Shown one piece after another: positions 1-11,948 of a stretch of DNA of 64,000 nt. This DNA is from Lateolabrax maculatus. Taxonomy: Eukaryota; Chordata; Actinopteri; Acropomatiformes; Lateolabracidae. The translations under genes and the position numbers were made by a program. The stretch's first letter is position 1, and the number at the start of each line of letters is the position of its first letter. Where the stretch lies: contig CM062205.1 of assembly GCA_031216445.1 (NCBI GenBank), positions 17,706,001-17,770,000 of the forward strand, in the 5' to 3' direction. The notes beneath the pieces were generated by a model. The model was not told where the DNA came from. It saw only the letters and a program-made list of their open reading frames with translations, and did not search any database.

Positions 1-579
1 CTGGGGCCTTTTTTTCTCTCGGGGGGGTGGGGGGCCCCTCCGCCAGCAGCTCGGTGTGTGCGGCCCTGCCAGCAGCGCAGTCAGTTCAGGCCCGCGCCGC
101 ACGGGGCGCCCGCGCCTCCGCGGCTCGGTTTGTTTTCCGGCCGGCGCTGCTCTTCTCCTCAAAGCAGAGGAAAGTCGGGGGCTCATGTGTCAACATCCAG
201 GGTTTCCCCGGGGAGGTGTAACGTTAACGTTATCCCAAAAAAAAGGAAGAAAAAGAAACCCACCCCCCCCACCGCCGCCGATGTCCCTTTTGAAGACCGT
301 TTAATTCGCCTCCTCCTCCTCCTCCTCCTCCTCCTCGGCGGCAGCGGCTCGTCCCACCGCGGAGACCAGAAGACGAACCGTCGGCTCCCGCTGCTTCGAC
401 GCCAGCTAACGTTGTTTTAAACGATGACCGAGTACAAAGTGCGAACAGCGTCTCCGACCGAGTAACCATATCCGGGGAGCCGTTAGCTTAGCCGGCCGGC
501 CTGGTGGATTTCGACCAGACCCCCCCACTCCCCCCCCACCAACCACCGGGTGGAAACGCGGCGAAACTCCACTGCTGAC
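1..579 (+). promoter_or_regulatory. tle5: CpG-rich leader and probable promoter of tle5
   Basis: This GC-rich stretch directly precedes the tle5 start codon. It has many CpG dinucleotides, no clear TATA box, and long homopyrimidine runs, including a (CTC)n tract near 311-336 and poly-C tracts near 520-540. These are usual for CpG-island promoters and their 5' untranslated exons. The exact transcription start cannot be read from sequence. CpG-rich sequence continues into intron 1 to about 1330. Confidence 0.6.
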
Positions 580-3500
580 ATGATGTTTCCTCAATCACGG
601 CACTCGGTGAGTTGCTTTAACCGGACTCGTCCCCCCCCCCCTCTTCTTCTTCTCCTCCTCCTCCTCCTCCCCCCACCACACACACACACACACACGACAG
701 GAGACCGGAGGAAACCGAGCCGAGCCGAGCCGAGCTAACGCGAGGGGGCTAAGCCCGCCGACAGCTGACGGTAGCCGGCTGCGGGGGTAGCTGTCAGGCT
801 TCGCGGCGCCGGAGCTCCGCTCCCCTCCGGCGGCTCCTCTCGACGCCCCGCACCGGCGCACGGTGGAGGGGGACGCGGCCGCTCGGAAGTTCGGGTTCAC
901 GCAGACACGAGCTGCGGGACTTGCGTGAGCGTTTTTGCGTGAAAAAAAAAAAAAAAACACACACACACAGTCCGAGGCCAGCTAGCTGCGGGTGCGGACG
1001 GCTAATTGAAGTTGTCGGTGTGTTTATTTCTGCTTATTTCGCTCTTTCTCTTGTCAACAAAGCAACGTAAGGGCACAGTAGTGTTTATACAACAGCTGAC
1101 TTTGATAAAAAAACGATTTGGACACACGGGGGGATAAAGGTTTTAGGTGTAAATTGATTTGTTTTTAAGTTAGAAGCGCTGCTGCAGTTGTGAGGCTCCG
1201 CGTCGTGACGGTTCATGGGGGACGAATATCTGCTCGTCGAGGGCCAAAACCAGAGCCGCAGGTGAGTCGCTCGGTGTGTCACAGGTCGGAGAAGTCACGG
1301 CCAGCTACTGCCAGACGAAAGGCAAGAGGAGAAACAAGAAAAGGAGCCTCTCAAACGCACCTCAGATCAGGAAAGAGGTGCACACAGAATTAGACCCAAA
1401 TTAGGCCTCAACTGAAGCAGCACCAGAAACACTACAACAACAACAGTGGGCCACGTTACAGCAGTTTGCGTGGTGCTCCGTATTCATTTCTGGTGTAAAT
1501 GTGTAGAGGTGAAACGATCAGGGATCATTCATTGTCGATTAATCTGTTGATTTGTTCTTCAGAGTAATCGAGTACTCATTTGGTCCTTGAAATGGCAGGA
1601 AATTCTGACAAGGAGACTTCTTCAGATGTCTTGTATTGTCCGACCAACAGACGTAAATCCAAAGATATCCAGTGTAAATTGATATAAAACAAAGAAAAAA
1701 ACAGCAAATCCTCACTTTGGAAAAGCTTGAATCACAGATGCATGAGGCATTTTTGCTTAAAAAGACTGAAATGACTCTATTATTAAAGTAGTTGCTGACT
1801 AATTTTTGAAATTCCACTTTTAACTTCCAATGAAAGTGAATCTGTACTGGTTTTCATAGTCATCAATGAAGGTAAACTGAACATCTTTTGGGTTTTGGAC
1901 TGTTGGACCAAACACTAGTTTATGACCATCCTGACATTAACCGAGGAAATAACAGCAGATTAATGTATGATATAAATAATAGTTAGTTGCATATTCTCAT
2001 TTTATGTTTAACAATATAAGAATTGTACATCCAACTAATGCTAGACATTAAACAACAAACACCCGGAGCAGGAAATGATCCTTGGCAACCGCAGGTGAGG
2101 GAAGCGCAGCAAAACGCACACAAAACAATACCGACCATTAACCTAAACATGGTGTCTCATGGTCATATAAGGCATGCCTATATTCTTGTTGGTTAGTTTC
2201 AACATGTAATCGTTGTTCCTCTTTCTGAGACAAGCCTGTATCGAAGATCTTCCTCAAGAAACGCTGTGTGGTGACAAGATGAGGAATTCTCCAGTGCCTT
2301 GTGAAAACAAAAGAAGCTGACTTTTTCTTTCCAAACCTTTTGATAAGACACAGTTTATACATTTTTATGTACTATTTTTGGTAGAGATGTGACTTAAAAA
2401 TGATTTTCATTCCTTATCAAGGTGCTAACCCTTAGCCCAAGGTGATGTCTTTTAAATAACTTGTTTTGTCTGACCAACATATCAAAACCCAAAGATATGT
2501 TGTACAAGATATGATGTACAATGATACATAACAGAGAAATGCAGTAACGTCTGACATTAGGAGAAGCAGGAAAAGGGGATCATTTAGCATTTTGTTCTTG
2601 ATAAATGACTTAAACGAGTAATTGATTGTCCAAATTGTTGAAGGTTAACTTTCTGTCAATTGACCATTCAATTGACTGATTGTTTGAGCTCTGCCTGTGA
2701 CCAGTGGTTATTTTTAGTACATGCTAATGATTTATTTTTGATTATTATTATTATTTACATACTCAATTAATTGTTTAGTATCTAAAATGCCTATCAAATG
2801 ACAGCCCAAAGTGACAGCAGTTGTTTTGAAACATTTCATCGACTAATAGTTTTAGCACTATATCACACAAATAGAACATTAGGACACATTGTGGATGCAG
2901 AGTTTCGACCTCACAGTTTCAAACCGAGTGACTGCGTCCTCTCTGTTCAGTCCCATAATCCCACTGGAAACCTCTCACCCTTACGCCACTTATTTAGAGA
3001 GTAATGAGGTTTAGGGCATTAGATAAACCCTGGATTACAGCTTTGGACTGATGGTTTAAGTGTAGTCTATACATATCCAGACTTCTAATGCAGCCTCTAA
3101 ATACCTCTCACATATGGTCGGCATGGGCACACTTTAATCTTGCCTCTGTAAACACATTTCCTCAATCACCACACACTGTGGTCCTGAAAGAGTTGAGCCA
3201 GTGGTTTTTTCTAAAGACAGATGTTGCACATCAATTTGTCAGCCAGTTAAACATGCACGTCTCCTTCCTCTCAGGCTGACCTTCATTTTAGCGATCCTCT
3301 CAAAGGGTTAATCTCAGAGGTCAAACTACTGTTTCTAAACAAACCCAAGCACTCATTTAATGAAAGACGGTTGTAATTCCTTTATTGCACATCCTTGATG
3401 TTGCACATCCAAATTAACGCTTCAGACTAGATGTGGAGCAGCCTACGGCGAGAGAGTACATTTCTTGTTTGGATGCGGGGATCTTTTGTGAATGTAATTT

Positions 3501-6037
3501 AGGCCTCTGTGTGAATGTACAAATACTGATCACGTCGTTGTGATTCCCAGGCGTCCTCTCAGTCCAGTCAACCTCTCAAGTTCACCACTTCTGACTCCTG
3601 TGACCGCATCAAGGATGAGTTCCAGTTCCTCCAAGCACAGTACCACAGGTATGCAGCTAACGCAACCATACAGACACACTTAATATAATTTGAGTCTGAA
3701 ACATTTTCCCATAGTTTATTATTATGGCAATTGACTTTGTGGAATAGCTCTAGTCAAGGCAACTTTTCTGTCTATTTGGAAATCCATCAAATATTGAGAA
3801 AAGGCTTTGAGTTAATTTTCCTACTGTTTTATCTACGTTTTGAGCTCAATTTTTGTCGTTTCCTGGGAAGGTGACACGTAATACTAATGTCTGATTAGCT
3901 GCCTTAACATAGATGCGTCTTAACAGTTTTGCACCTGCGTTTGTACTAACCTTTTTTTACTTTTTTTCCTGTGTCTCTATTAGGAAAATGTTGGTTATTG
4001 GTAATGCCTTAAAACATATCGTTGCACCCCAATGCCAATTAAACAAATAGTTTGAAATTTTGGGAAATGTGCTCATTTGCTTTCTTTGCTGAGAGGTAAA
4101 CATGACGCTCCAGCCTGCGTGTGATCAGCTAAGCTTAGTATAAGGTAGTTAGATAGATATAGATAAGTTGTGGAATAAGCACAATTCTCAAAATGTCTAC
4201 TATTCCTTTACAGAACATATCCGTGTGTTTGCCTTCAAACTGACCTGTATTGTTTAATATTTATGTTTTTTCTACCCAGTTTGAAGTTGGAGTGTGATAA
4301 ACTGGCCTCTGAAAAGTCAGAGATGCAGCGTCACTATATCATGGTAAGTATCGCTTTAACTCTTGTCCGTGAATTGCGGCTGTTTATCTTTATCTGATCT
4401 CCTGTAACATACCAACCAAAGTCACTTAGTGTTGCAGTATAAGCAGAGAAATTCCAGCGCACACCAGGAATGCCTAGATCGTCTCCATTTATTCAGTCAG
4501 TCGTACTTAATCACAAATTTGTGAGCGAACAACGCCTTTCACTTAGCGGCTGGCTTTTTCATATCACTTATCACATGATCAGCAGCGGATATGTGCTTTA
4601 AAAGCTTCTCTGATGGTCAATGATCAATTACAGATCACATGACAAAAACATCTACATTTCTTATTACAAAGTGCACGTATATGCACACATATATGTATAT
4701 TCTGATTTAAAATGGCGTGTGTGATTGTCTCTTGCTGCAGTGGCCAGCCATTGTTGACTGTATACAGAAGGATTCTCAGCTTGTGTGTGTAGGTGTATAA
4801 AATGTTCAGAAAGTGTACAGTTTCAGTTTATTATAATGTTTGTCTTTTTCTCCCTCCTTGTTTTGTAGTACTATGAAATGTCCTACGGGCTGAACATTGA
4901 AATGCACAAACAGGTAATCACTGTTTCCTATAATGAATCCTTCTTTTAGTAGCCCAGATCTGGTAGTCTGATCTTCTTCTTTTTTTCTTTCTCTCTGTTT
5001 TCTTTCCAGGCTGAAATAGTGAAGAGACTCAATGGGATCTGTGCTCAGGTGCTGCCTTACCTGTCACAAGAGGTACTGAAGCTCACATGTTCTTGAATAA
5101 GTGCAACAATCTCCAGCCATACCGATACACTTGCATGTCAAGTTTTGTTTGACCATGTTTTGTCTTTGTTTCAGCATCAACAGCAAGTCATGGGTGCCAT
5201 CGAGAGAGCCAAGCAAGTCACGCCCCCCGAGATGAACTCCATCATACGGGTGAGCTTTATAAATTAGTAACCGCTTTTCTCCCTGAAAGTGGATAGTGCT
5301 AATAGATGAATCATGTCTCATCCCAAGCATGAAATAAAACTAATTCTAACCATATCCTGTATAAAGCCAATAAGCTACAGTGACTCTTCACGTATTGAGC
5401 AGATCATTTTAACAACGAATGAAGATTTTTGTATCTTATCGGCTCATATGATAACGAGAAACATTTCTAGTTTTAATGAGTTAATTTTGTGTACAAAACA
5501 AGATAAAGTCATGAGATGTTATAACATAAATTTCTTGTGTAAACAGATAAAATTTGGTATGTAGTAATAGCGAAACTTTGATGTCCCACTTTTTAGTGCA
5601 ACTGGGACATAATGCCAAACATTGTCAACACAGAAGCTTATAATACAGGACATGCAACTCAATTAAATGGGGAATATTAATGTTATTAAAAATATGCTCT
5701 AAATATAGAATAAATGAGAACATTGTGCTGCAGTATTAGGCGGAAACATGTGGAGCAGAAGCTTTAACTTATGAACTTGCCACGCCTGTGTTTTCAGCAA
5801 CAGCTCCAGGTGCAACACCTGTCCCAGCTCCAGGGCCTGGCACTGCCTGTGACCCCGCTGCCCCTGGGCCTCACCCCTCCCACCCTGCCTGCCGTCTCCT
5901 CCAGCTCTGGCCTGCTCTCCCTCTCCTCCATCTTGGCCAACTACTCCCACGGCCAGGCCCAAGCGGTGAAGGAGGACAAGGCCCGTGAGGCCGCAGAGAG
6001 AGCGCCCCGAGGGGAGGACGGGGACAAGTCAGACTAG
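580..6037 (+). CDS. tle5: TLE family member 5 (amino-terminal enhancer of split, AES), Groucho-type corepressor modulator
   Basis: Seven coding exons: 580-606, 3551-3648, 4280-4343, 4869-4913, 5010-5072, 5175-5249 and 5798-6037 (stop TAG). They join in phase to 203 codons including the stop, close to the roughly 197 aa of vertebrate AES. The protein opens MMFPQSRHS and continues through the glutamine-rich tetramerisation (Q) domain (about residues 10-125; motifs DEFQFLQAQYHS, YYEMSYGLNIEMHKQ). It ends in a Gly/Pro-type tail finishing DKSD. There are no WD40 repeats, which separates it from full-length TLE1-4. Known role: a nuclear protein that oligomerises with TLE/Groucho and with TCF/LEF or NF-kB partners, and usually dampens Groucho repression. 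All junctions are GT-AG; the exon 1 donor is GTGAGT at 607. The start is the first of two tandem ATGs. Intron 1 is about 2.9 kb and holds dispersed repeats. Confidence 0.95.
1510..1990 (+). repeat. Dispersed repeat family R2, copy in tle5 intron 1
   Basis: AT-rich sequence sharing recognisable words with other copies in this window: a segment like cagcaaatcctcac, a segment like aaactgaa(c/t)atctttggg, and flanking attaatcgatta-type ends. It resembles a common acanthomorph interspersed repeat, probably a non-autonomous element. Boundaries are approximate. Confidence 0.5.
2380..2720 (+). repeat. Dispersed repeat family R2, second copy in tle5 intron 1
   Basis: Contains the shared words ccaaggtgatgtctttta and a tail with attgattgtccaaattgtt, as in the other R2 copies. 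Boundaries are approximate. Confidence 0.45.
4039..4211. repeat. Fold-back repeat family R1, short copy in tle5 intron 2
   Basis: It begins aatagtttgaaattttgggaa and ends aaaatgtctactattcct. The end is an imperfect inverted copy of the start, giving a MITE-like layout. Related copies occur near 17745-18580, 23128-23555 and 28720-28836. Confidence 0.5.
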
Positions 6038-7000
6038 CGCAGACGCAACAAGAAGGTTTGGAGAAGGGTGCAAAATGTTGAAAAAAAAAAAATGAAAGGT
6101 AAAACTGTAACTGTAAATGGAGATTGATGTAAGTCTGGCTGCCTGTCTGCTGAGTGTTGATGTAGAAGAGTAACTGCAGGGATGATGACAAGCAGAGAGT
6201 TGAAACTTGTGGATGTGCAGAGAACGAAACTGCTGAATGGCTGAGAGTGAGAGTTAAATGTTCTTATTATTTAGTGGTAATAGACTCAGTTCAGGCTTCT
6301 AGACTTTTAAATAGATGCTTTTTTAGTGCAAGCCACTGTTGTTAGGCTTAACCAAGATAAATGTTTTCCCATTTGGAGTGTGAGCTGAGGATGAAAGCTA
6401 ACAGCAGTGTTCCTTACATGGATCTGCCTCTCACAGGTTTATATTTCTTACTTTTTTTTTTGTTATCAGATCTGTTTTCAGTGTTTTTTTTTTTTTTTGG
6501 TTTTTTTTGTTCATGTCCTCTTTAGTCCCTCTGATTGTTTCTTACTGGCCTCTGTCTGCTGGTCACAGTAAACAGTTTTAACAACATCTCAGTTCCCTGT
6601 AACTCCTTTCCCTCCGCTCATCACGTACAAGAGCTCAATCACCTTTTTTCCAAAATGAAAATGTTGACTAGAGCTATTGGTACGGTGATATCATTCATTT
6701 ATGTACTTAAAATTAAATCTTAGTCTGATATCAAATGGGATCTTTTTAAAGGGACATTTCACTTGTGAGGTGCATCCAAACCCATCAAACATAAATCACG
6801 CAACTTTTCACCGTTCATACCACCAACCACTGGATGTGTTACCTTAGCTGTGTACCTCAATTCCAAATAAATGGGATTATATTAAAACCTATTGTACAAA
6901 TGGTAGTATACCTTTGGGGTTTATTTGTGTTTCGTAGGCCTAGCTGCCGCTGCTATGCGTCTTTAAATGACAAGAATTTAAGCTCTGAAAAAAAATAAAC
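6038..7000 (+). other. tle5: tle5 3' untranslated region with candidate poly(A) signals
   Basis: Non-coding sequence after the tle5 stop. AATAAA occurs at 6866-6871 and 6994-6999, the latter followed by a T-rich stretch, so either could end the transcript. Further AATAAA hexamers at 7459-7464 and 9191-9196 leave room for a longer isoform; the last is followed by GT-rich sequence. A T-rich run lies at 6450-6510. Confidence 0.5.
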
Positions 7001-9619
7001 TTTTATTTTGACATGTTGTTTTGATGAAATTAGACATTCAAAATGTCTGTGTGCTCGAGTGAATGTGATCAGAAAGAAGAAAACACTTGTTTAATTTAGG
7101 TTTATTTTTTTTCTCAAAGCACCTTTTGTATTTTCCTCACCCCCCCTGCTCCTGCCCCTTCCTTGACTGGTCCACTCTTTAACTGACCAAGACAAACTTG
7201 AATAGGATCTAAACTTCAGAACCAGACGGTTGTAAAAGACATACATGTACTGTATTTCTGTAAGTTAGCACACTTCAGCTTGAAGGAGAAAGAAGAATGT
7301 GTCCGGGGTGAGTTGCTAAAGCTCTGTAAGCAACAGAAAACAAGCGTTCCCTCAGAAAACAACTTGGTTAAATGTGATTTTTACAGTCAGAATTTTTGTA
7401 AACTTCAAATTTTTGTGTTCTTGCAAAAAAAAAGGTTTTACATTTAAAGCATTTTTAAAATAAAGACTGGGTCCCAATTCCATATCACATGCTTATTCTA
7501 TATAGTATATACTATCTTTTCTTGTAGTTGGTATGCAAAAAAATGAAATGTGCTGTTTTGTACTAACAGGAAATAGACATAAAATGGCAACTTTGAATCA
7601 ACAAAAAGATGGTGATATAGAGTGATAAGTGTGCACTATAATCCTCATATTCAAATGATTATCGGCGTAGCTCAGCAGTCTCCAAGACGATCGGTTTTTC
7701 ATCCCACTTTAAAGTGTGGTCGTTCGAAACGTCTATAAACACTTTCACCTCCTGACGCGGTCGGATGACACGTCGTACAAACTGCTTCTAGCGTGACCCA
7801 GCTCTTAGACTAAGCAGGTGTTGAGTATGTAATGTGTTCACTCTGGTAAAGTGATACAATAAAGTGTGCTCAAGACAATATGCAGACTGAAAAAAAACTG
7901 ATTATTTTTGAGCGTGCGGTTGATGCACTCTATTCTCCCAAAATGCAATGCACAAGGTAAATGGAGGAGCTGCTGCGCACAGCTGGAAAATATTTAAACT
8001 AATGGTAGACGGTGGTGAAACACCTCAGAAAACATTTTTTGTTAATTTTAATTGGCTGTGGCTTTCTTAAATGGCAGTTTAATTGACCCCAATGGAGTGA
8101 GTGTTGTATCATTTCTTGTACGTTGATTTGTTTTACAACAACAGTACACTATAGATGTTGGTATACTGTTCTTCCTGTATGCGGTTAGTGTGTAGTCTGG
8201 AGATGGGACATAGCAATGTTCCTATTTGAGGCAGCAGAGGGCAGCAGTGGTCTCTCATTGATGATAAGTATGAAGTAACATTCACAAGACTGATGTCTAC
8301 TGAGTGTCTAAAGAGGTCAAGATCATCCTGCTGTGTTCACCTTAATGTCACCGTATAGTTGTTCTCTTACCTTTTCCTTACTGTGGGCATAGCATCTGTA
8401 CACTGCAGGTGTCGGCTGTTATTCCCCTGTAAGGTGAGTGCTTTCCAGAGCTTTGACAACCCACCTTTTAATGTCTGAGCACGTCTGAGATCAGAGCTTG
8501 AACCTTTTTCTTCTGTATTTTAATTTGCAAAGCACTTAAGTTGTGGCTCAGTGCTTTTTTTTTCTTTTTTTTTTCCTTTTTCTTCTTCCTGTCTTTGCTA
8601 GTGTTGGGGAGCTGAAGATGTTCCCTCCCTGGAGATTTGACCTTAACATATCGAGTGCGAGAACAGATCAGTTAGTCATTTGCGCTCTTTATGCTGACGT
8701 ACGTCTCTTTAGAAATCCTCCTTTGGTAAAACTCAGACATATGAATGGTATGTGTGTTTGTTTTTGCTGTGAAGGGCCAATTTGTATACATATGAATATA
8801 TCAATATACATATTTTTTAAAGCATTTTTGTATGTTTCAAAGCTGCTTTTTAACGTGTGTGTATCATGGAAGATTTGGTGTTGTATGTGTGCATTACAAG
8901 CCTACAGTTAAGGGAGGCACAATGTTGTATACCATGTTGTTTTTCCTGTTTTTTCTCCCATTCTCTCAGTAGGCAGTAACACTTAACATTGTTTTCTAGG
9001 TTTGTAAATGTTCTATCTTTTTTTTTTTTTTGTGCAAACAAAAAACGGTTTTGTGTGTTTAAGAACACAGTCTCATTTTAAGATACCTGGGGCAAAAAAA
9101 ACAACAACAAAGATGTAAACAAGCAACTGTGTACTCTAATGAGAATGAATCAACCTTTTAGCAGTAAGGAAGCTTCTCTGGTGCCTTACAAATAAAAGAT
9201 GTGATTGAGAGTGGTCATTTGTCTATGGTAACTGTTTGTGTGGAAAAAGACTGAAACAATCTGAAGGACAAAAATGCAACATTAACGGGCATCAAAATAA
9301 CGTCAACACTGGCTCATTGAAGCTTCAAGTCATGAAACGTAGCTTTTGTGAGCCTGATTTAAAAAAAACTTTTAGTTTTCATAGTCAACTCCTCTGCAGC
9401 TTGACAAAATCATTTGTGGTACGCGTAAATGTTTTTAGGGGATAAATCTCCTTACAAGAACATGCAGAGTCACAGTGTAACTACAAGAACAAAGTGTTAG
9501 AAAATTCCCTTCAGATTAGTAACTGGATGAGTCAGCACCTAACTATCCTGTCAGATTTAAGGAGGGCATTACAAGTTTGGCTTTAAAACTGCCCTAATCA
9601 ATGTTTTTATTTTAATAAT
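7001..9619. other. Non-coding gap between tle5 and plpp2
   Basis: No coding exon is recognised here on either strand. Open frames in this stretch are short, low in complexity (for example the T-rich run at 8553-8590) and show no known motif. Part of it may be alternative tle5 3' UTR, as an AATAAA at 9191-9196 suggests. Confidence 0.5.
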
Positions 9620-10050
9620 GGATCATATGTGTAAAGTGAAAGATGATAAACCCACAGAGAATTATCACCTGTCACTCCATTTCCCCCCGTGTTTTAGCAT
9701 CTTTCAGCTGTTTTGGTTTTACAGCCCGCAACTTTTATTGTTTTGGTTCTCTCTCACAGCTCTCATCCACCTTGCTTCCAGCAAAAAAGCTCTAAAAACC
9801 GACTGTACGCTTTCTGCCCAGCACCAAACATCAGACAGACAACATTAGAGACTAGCTGGTGAACACAGTGGAGCGTTTAGCAGCTAAAGAGACAGATATT
9901 TCCCTCAGAAGTTGGTGGGGATCAAAATGGAGCTAAAAGAGTGAATTCTGGACTTAAATTTGCCAGAAACACAACTCCATTGAATGATAATAATGCTGTG
10001 TCTGCTGATTGTGTAAATAAACAACTGTTTGCTAACAAGTTTGCGATATT
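9620..10050 (-). repeat. Dispersed repeat family R3, reverse copy
   Basis: Shares the segments agcagctaaagagacagata, tccctcagaagttggtgg and acaacattagagactagctg with the inverse of the copies at 20040-20400 and 29880-30270. It looks like a fish interspersed element. Ends are approximate. Confidence 0.5.
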
Positions 10051-11222
10051 CACTTTATAAGGTGATTGTCAGTGGGGTTTTTTTTTTTTTTTTTTTTTTA
10101 CAGCTTGTTACAAAAAAAATGAAATTACTTTTTTTTTCACTTTGATATTTCTGTTGCCACCACAGAACAATTGATGTGAATGGGGCTTTGTTTGTGGAGC
10201 TCACAGCACTGAAACATTAAATTACAAACATTTTATTTGTCTTTTGGCATTTCTTTACTGCAACTTCCTGTAAACTATTTGCTCACTAGCTGATTCACTG
10301 TACACACCGATAGTGATTTGCAATGAGCTAACTCTTGGAAGTGCTGGTGATTATCCAGAGTAACAGGACACTTTTTGTGGAAAAAAGTGTTTGGATATTC
10401 CATTGACGTGAGCACCACAAATTAAATTCACTTCCACTGTATTAGGATGGAAGCAGATATCTTTATAAAACTACACGTACGACAACATTCTTAGTAGCAG
10501 TACATGGGAAAATGTTTTGTAATATTGGTGAAGCAGATCTTGGCATGGTTCTGTTTCACAATCTCCCACATATTGTTGATCATATTTATGGTAAGAGAAA
10601 AAGAAAAATTCCCCAATGTGATATTGGAACCTTTTTTTTTTCCTTGTTCTTTTTTTAAACCACCTCTTCTGCTGCCTACCAGCCCCATTCCTTTCAAACT
10701 GAGGAATCCCATAACTGTCAGCAGCAAGTCCAGACACGAACACTGCGTCAGTGTGCTATGCACCGCTTTCAACCAGAACACTGCGGAGAAAAAAAATCTG
10801 AATTATTTTCTTGCTTCACCACAAGAAGACTCGTTTGCATGACTTTTTGTCTGACTGTTGAAGTAAGCACTCGTAGACCACATGCTGGCTAATATTTATG
10901 GAGAAAACTACACAAAACAACCGACAGGCTGAAAGAAATGATTACATTATGGGCAGTTTGACAATAGGTTACACATGTTACAAAGACGGAAGGAAGAGGT
11001 CCAAGAAGGTGTATGTAGTTCAGTTCATCCAAAAATTATGGTTTATGGGATGAATATGCTTCAGTAACGTCACCACTTGTCTTTGGCCATCCTTTTCCAA
11101 TCATTTAGGTGAAGTTCGTCTATATAAAAAAACAAAAACAAAAAAAAAAACATCCAGACCAATGTCGCCTGCTCAAATAGTTCCACTGTAAAGTGGTAAT
11201 ACTTTCTTAAAAATCTACACAA
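10051..11222. other. Non-coding sequence downstream of plpp2
   Basis: A T-rich run lies at 10078-10100 and an A-rich run at 11125-11150. No coding exon is recognised. Part may be a long plpp2 3' UTR: on the minus strand an AATAAA also lies at 10232-10237. Confidence 0.4.
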
Positions 11223-11948
11223 TTTATTAATAGGTACAGTTGTTATAAACGTAATAAAAAGGTTAGCACTATACATAATCATGTATATAATTAAAGCAGT
11301 CCATTATTACACAAGCATATCTTCTAAAGACAGTAAAATATAGAAACATCTGCTGAGTAAAATGACAGATATAATCTAGCTCCAGTGTAGGTGAAACATA
11401 AGTCTTATCTGACTGTAGTAAGCAACAAAGTGGAAAACATCCAGCCTCCAAGGTTTTGTCACTCCACCCAAGGACAGAAAGAAATCTTTGGTCGGTGTTT
11501 TTGAAATTTACAGATCTCTTTAGCAGACTTTGCTCACGTTTTTTCAGTTTAACTCACAGCATAAATTCCCCACCAATCTGAAACTTTTTTTTCTCAAATG
11601 CAGCACAGAAAAAAAAAAAAAAAATACACATCATAAAAATATATATAATTGCACACTTTCAAACAGAACAAACAAACAATCAATCACACACTTTCACGAC
11701 ACACACACCTTGACTAATAGACACAGACGGTGGAGCTTCTGTTCCAACAGGTTTTGGGAATCTGAGTTTTCGGAGCTGTAAAATTGTTGGAAAGTCGTCT
11801 CCGAGTGGAGCAGGTCTAGTCTGGATTTCCAGGTAGTGGTTACTGCATTGTGTTATGTGTTCTCTGTAAAAGTCACAGGTCTTTTGGTAACGGAGCTGCT
11901 GTTAGAAAGTGAAGGCCCAGGTTAGTAAGAGCTGCTGCTGTTAAGAGA
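11223..11948 (-). other. plpp2: Probable plpp2 3' untranslated region
   Basis: Non-coding sequence after the plpp2 stop at 11949-11951, minus strand. The nearest clear minus-strand AATAAA is at 11223-11228, about 720 nt past the stop. The real cleavage site is not determined. Confidence 0.4.

Noticed and set aside
58..420. Open frames of 80-120 codons in the GC-rich start of the window
   Set aside because: They are proline/serine-rich readings of homopyrimidine and CpG sequence in the tle5 leader, overlap in several frames and show no domain.
8543..8911. A 122-codon frame with a hydrophobic Phe-rich start resembling a signal peptide
   Set aside because: The start is a T-run translated as Phe/Leu; the rest matches no family and has AT-rich non-coding composition. 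Read as tle5 downstream sequence.
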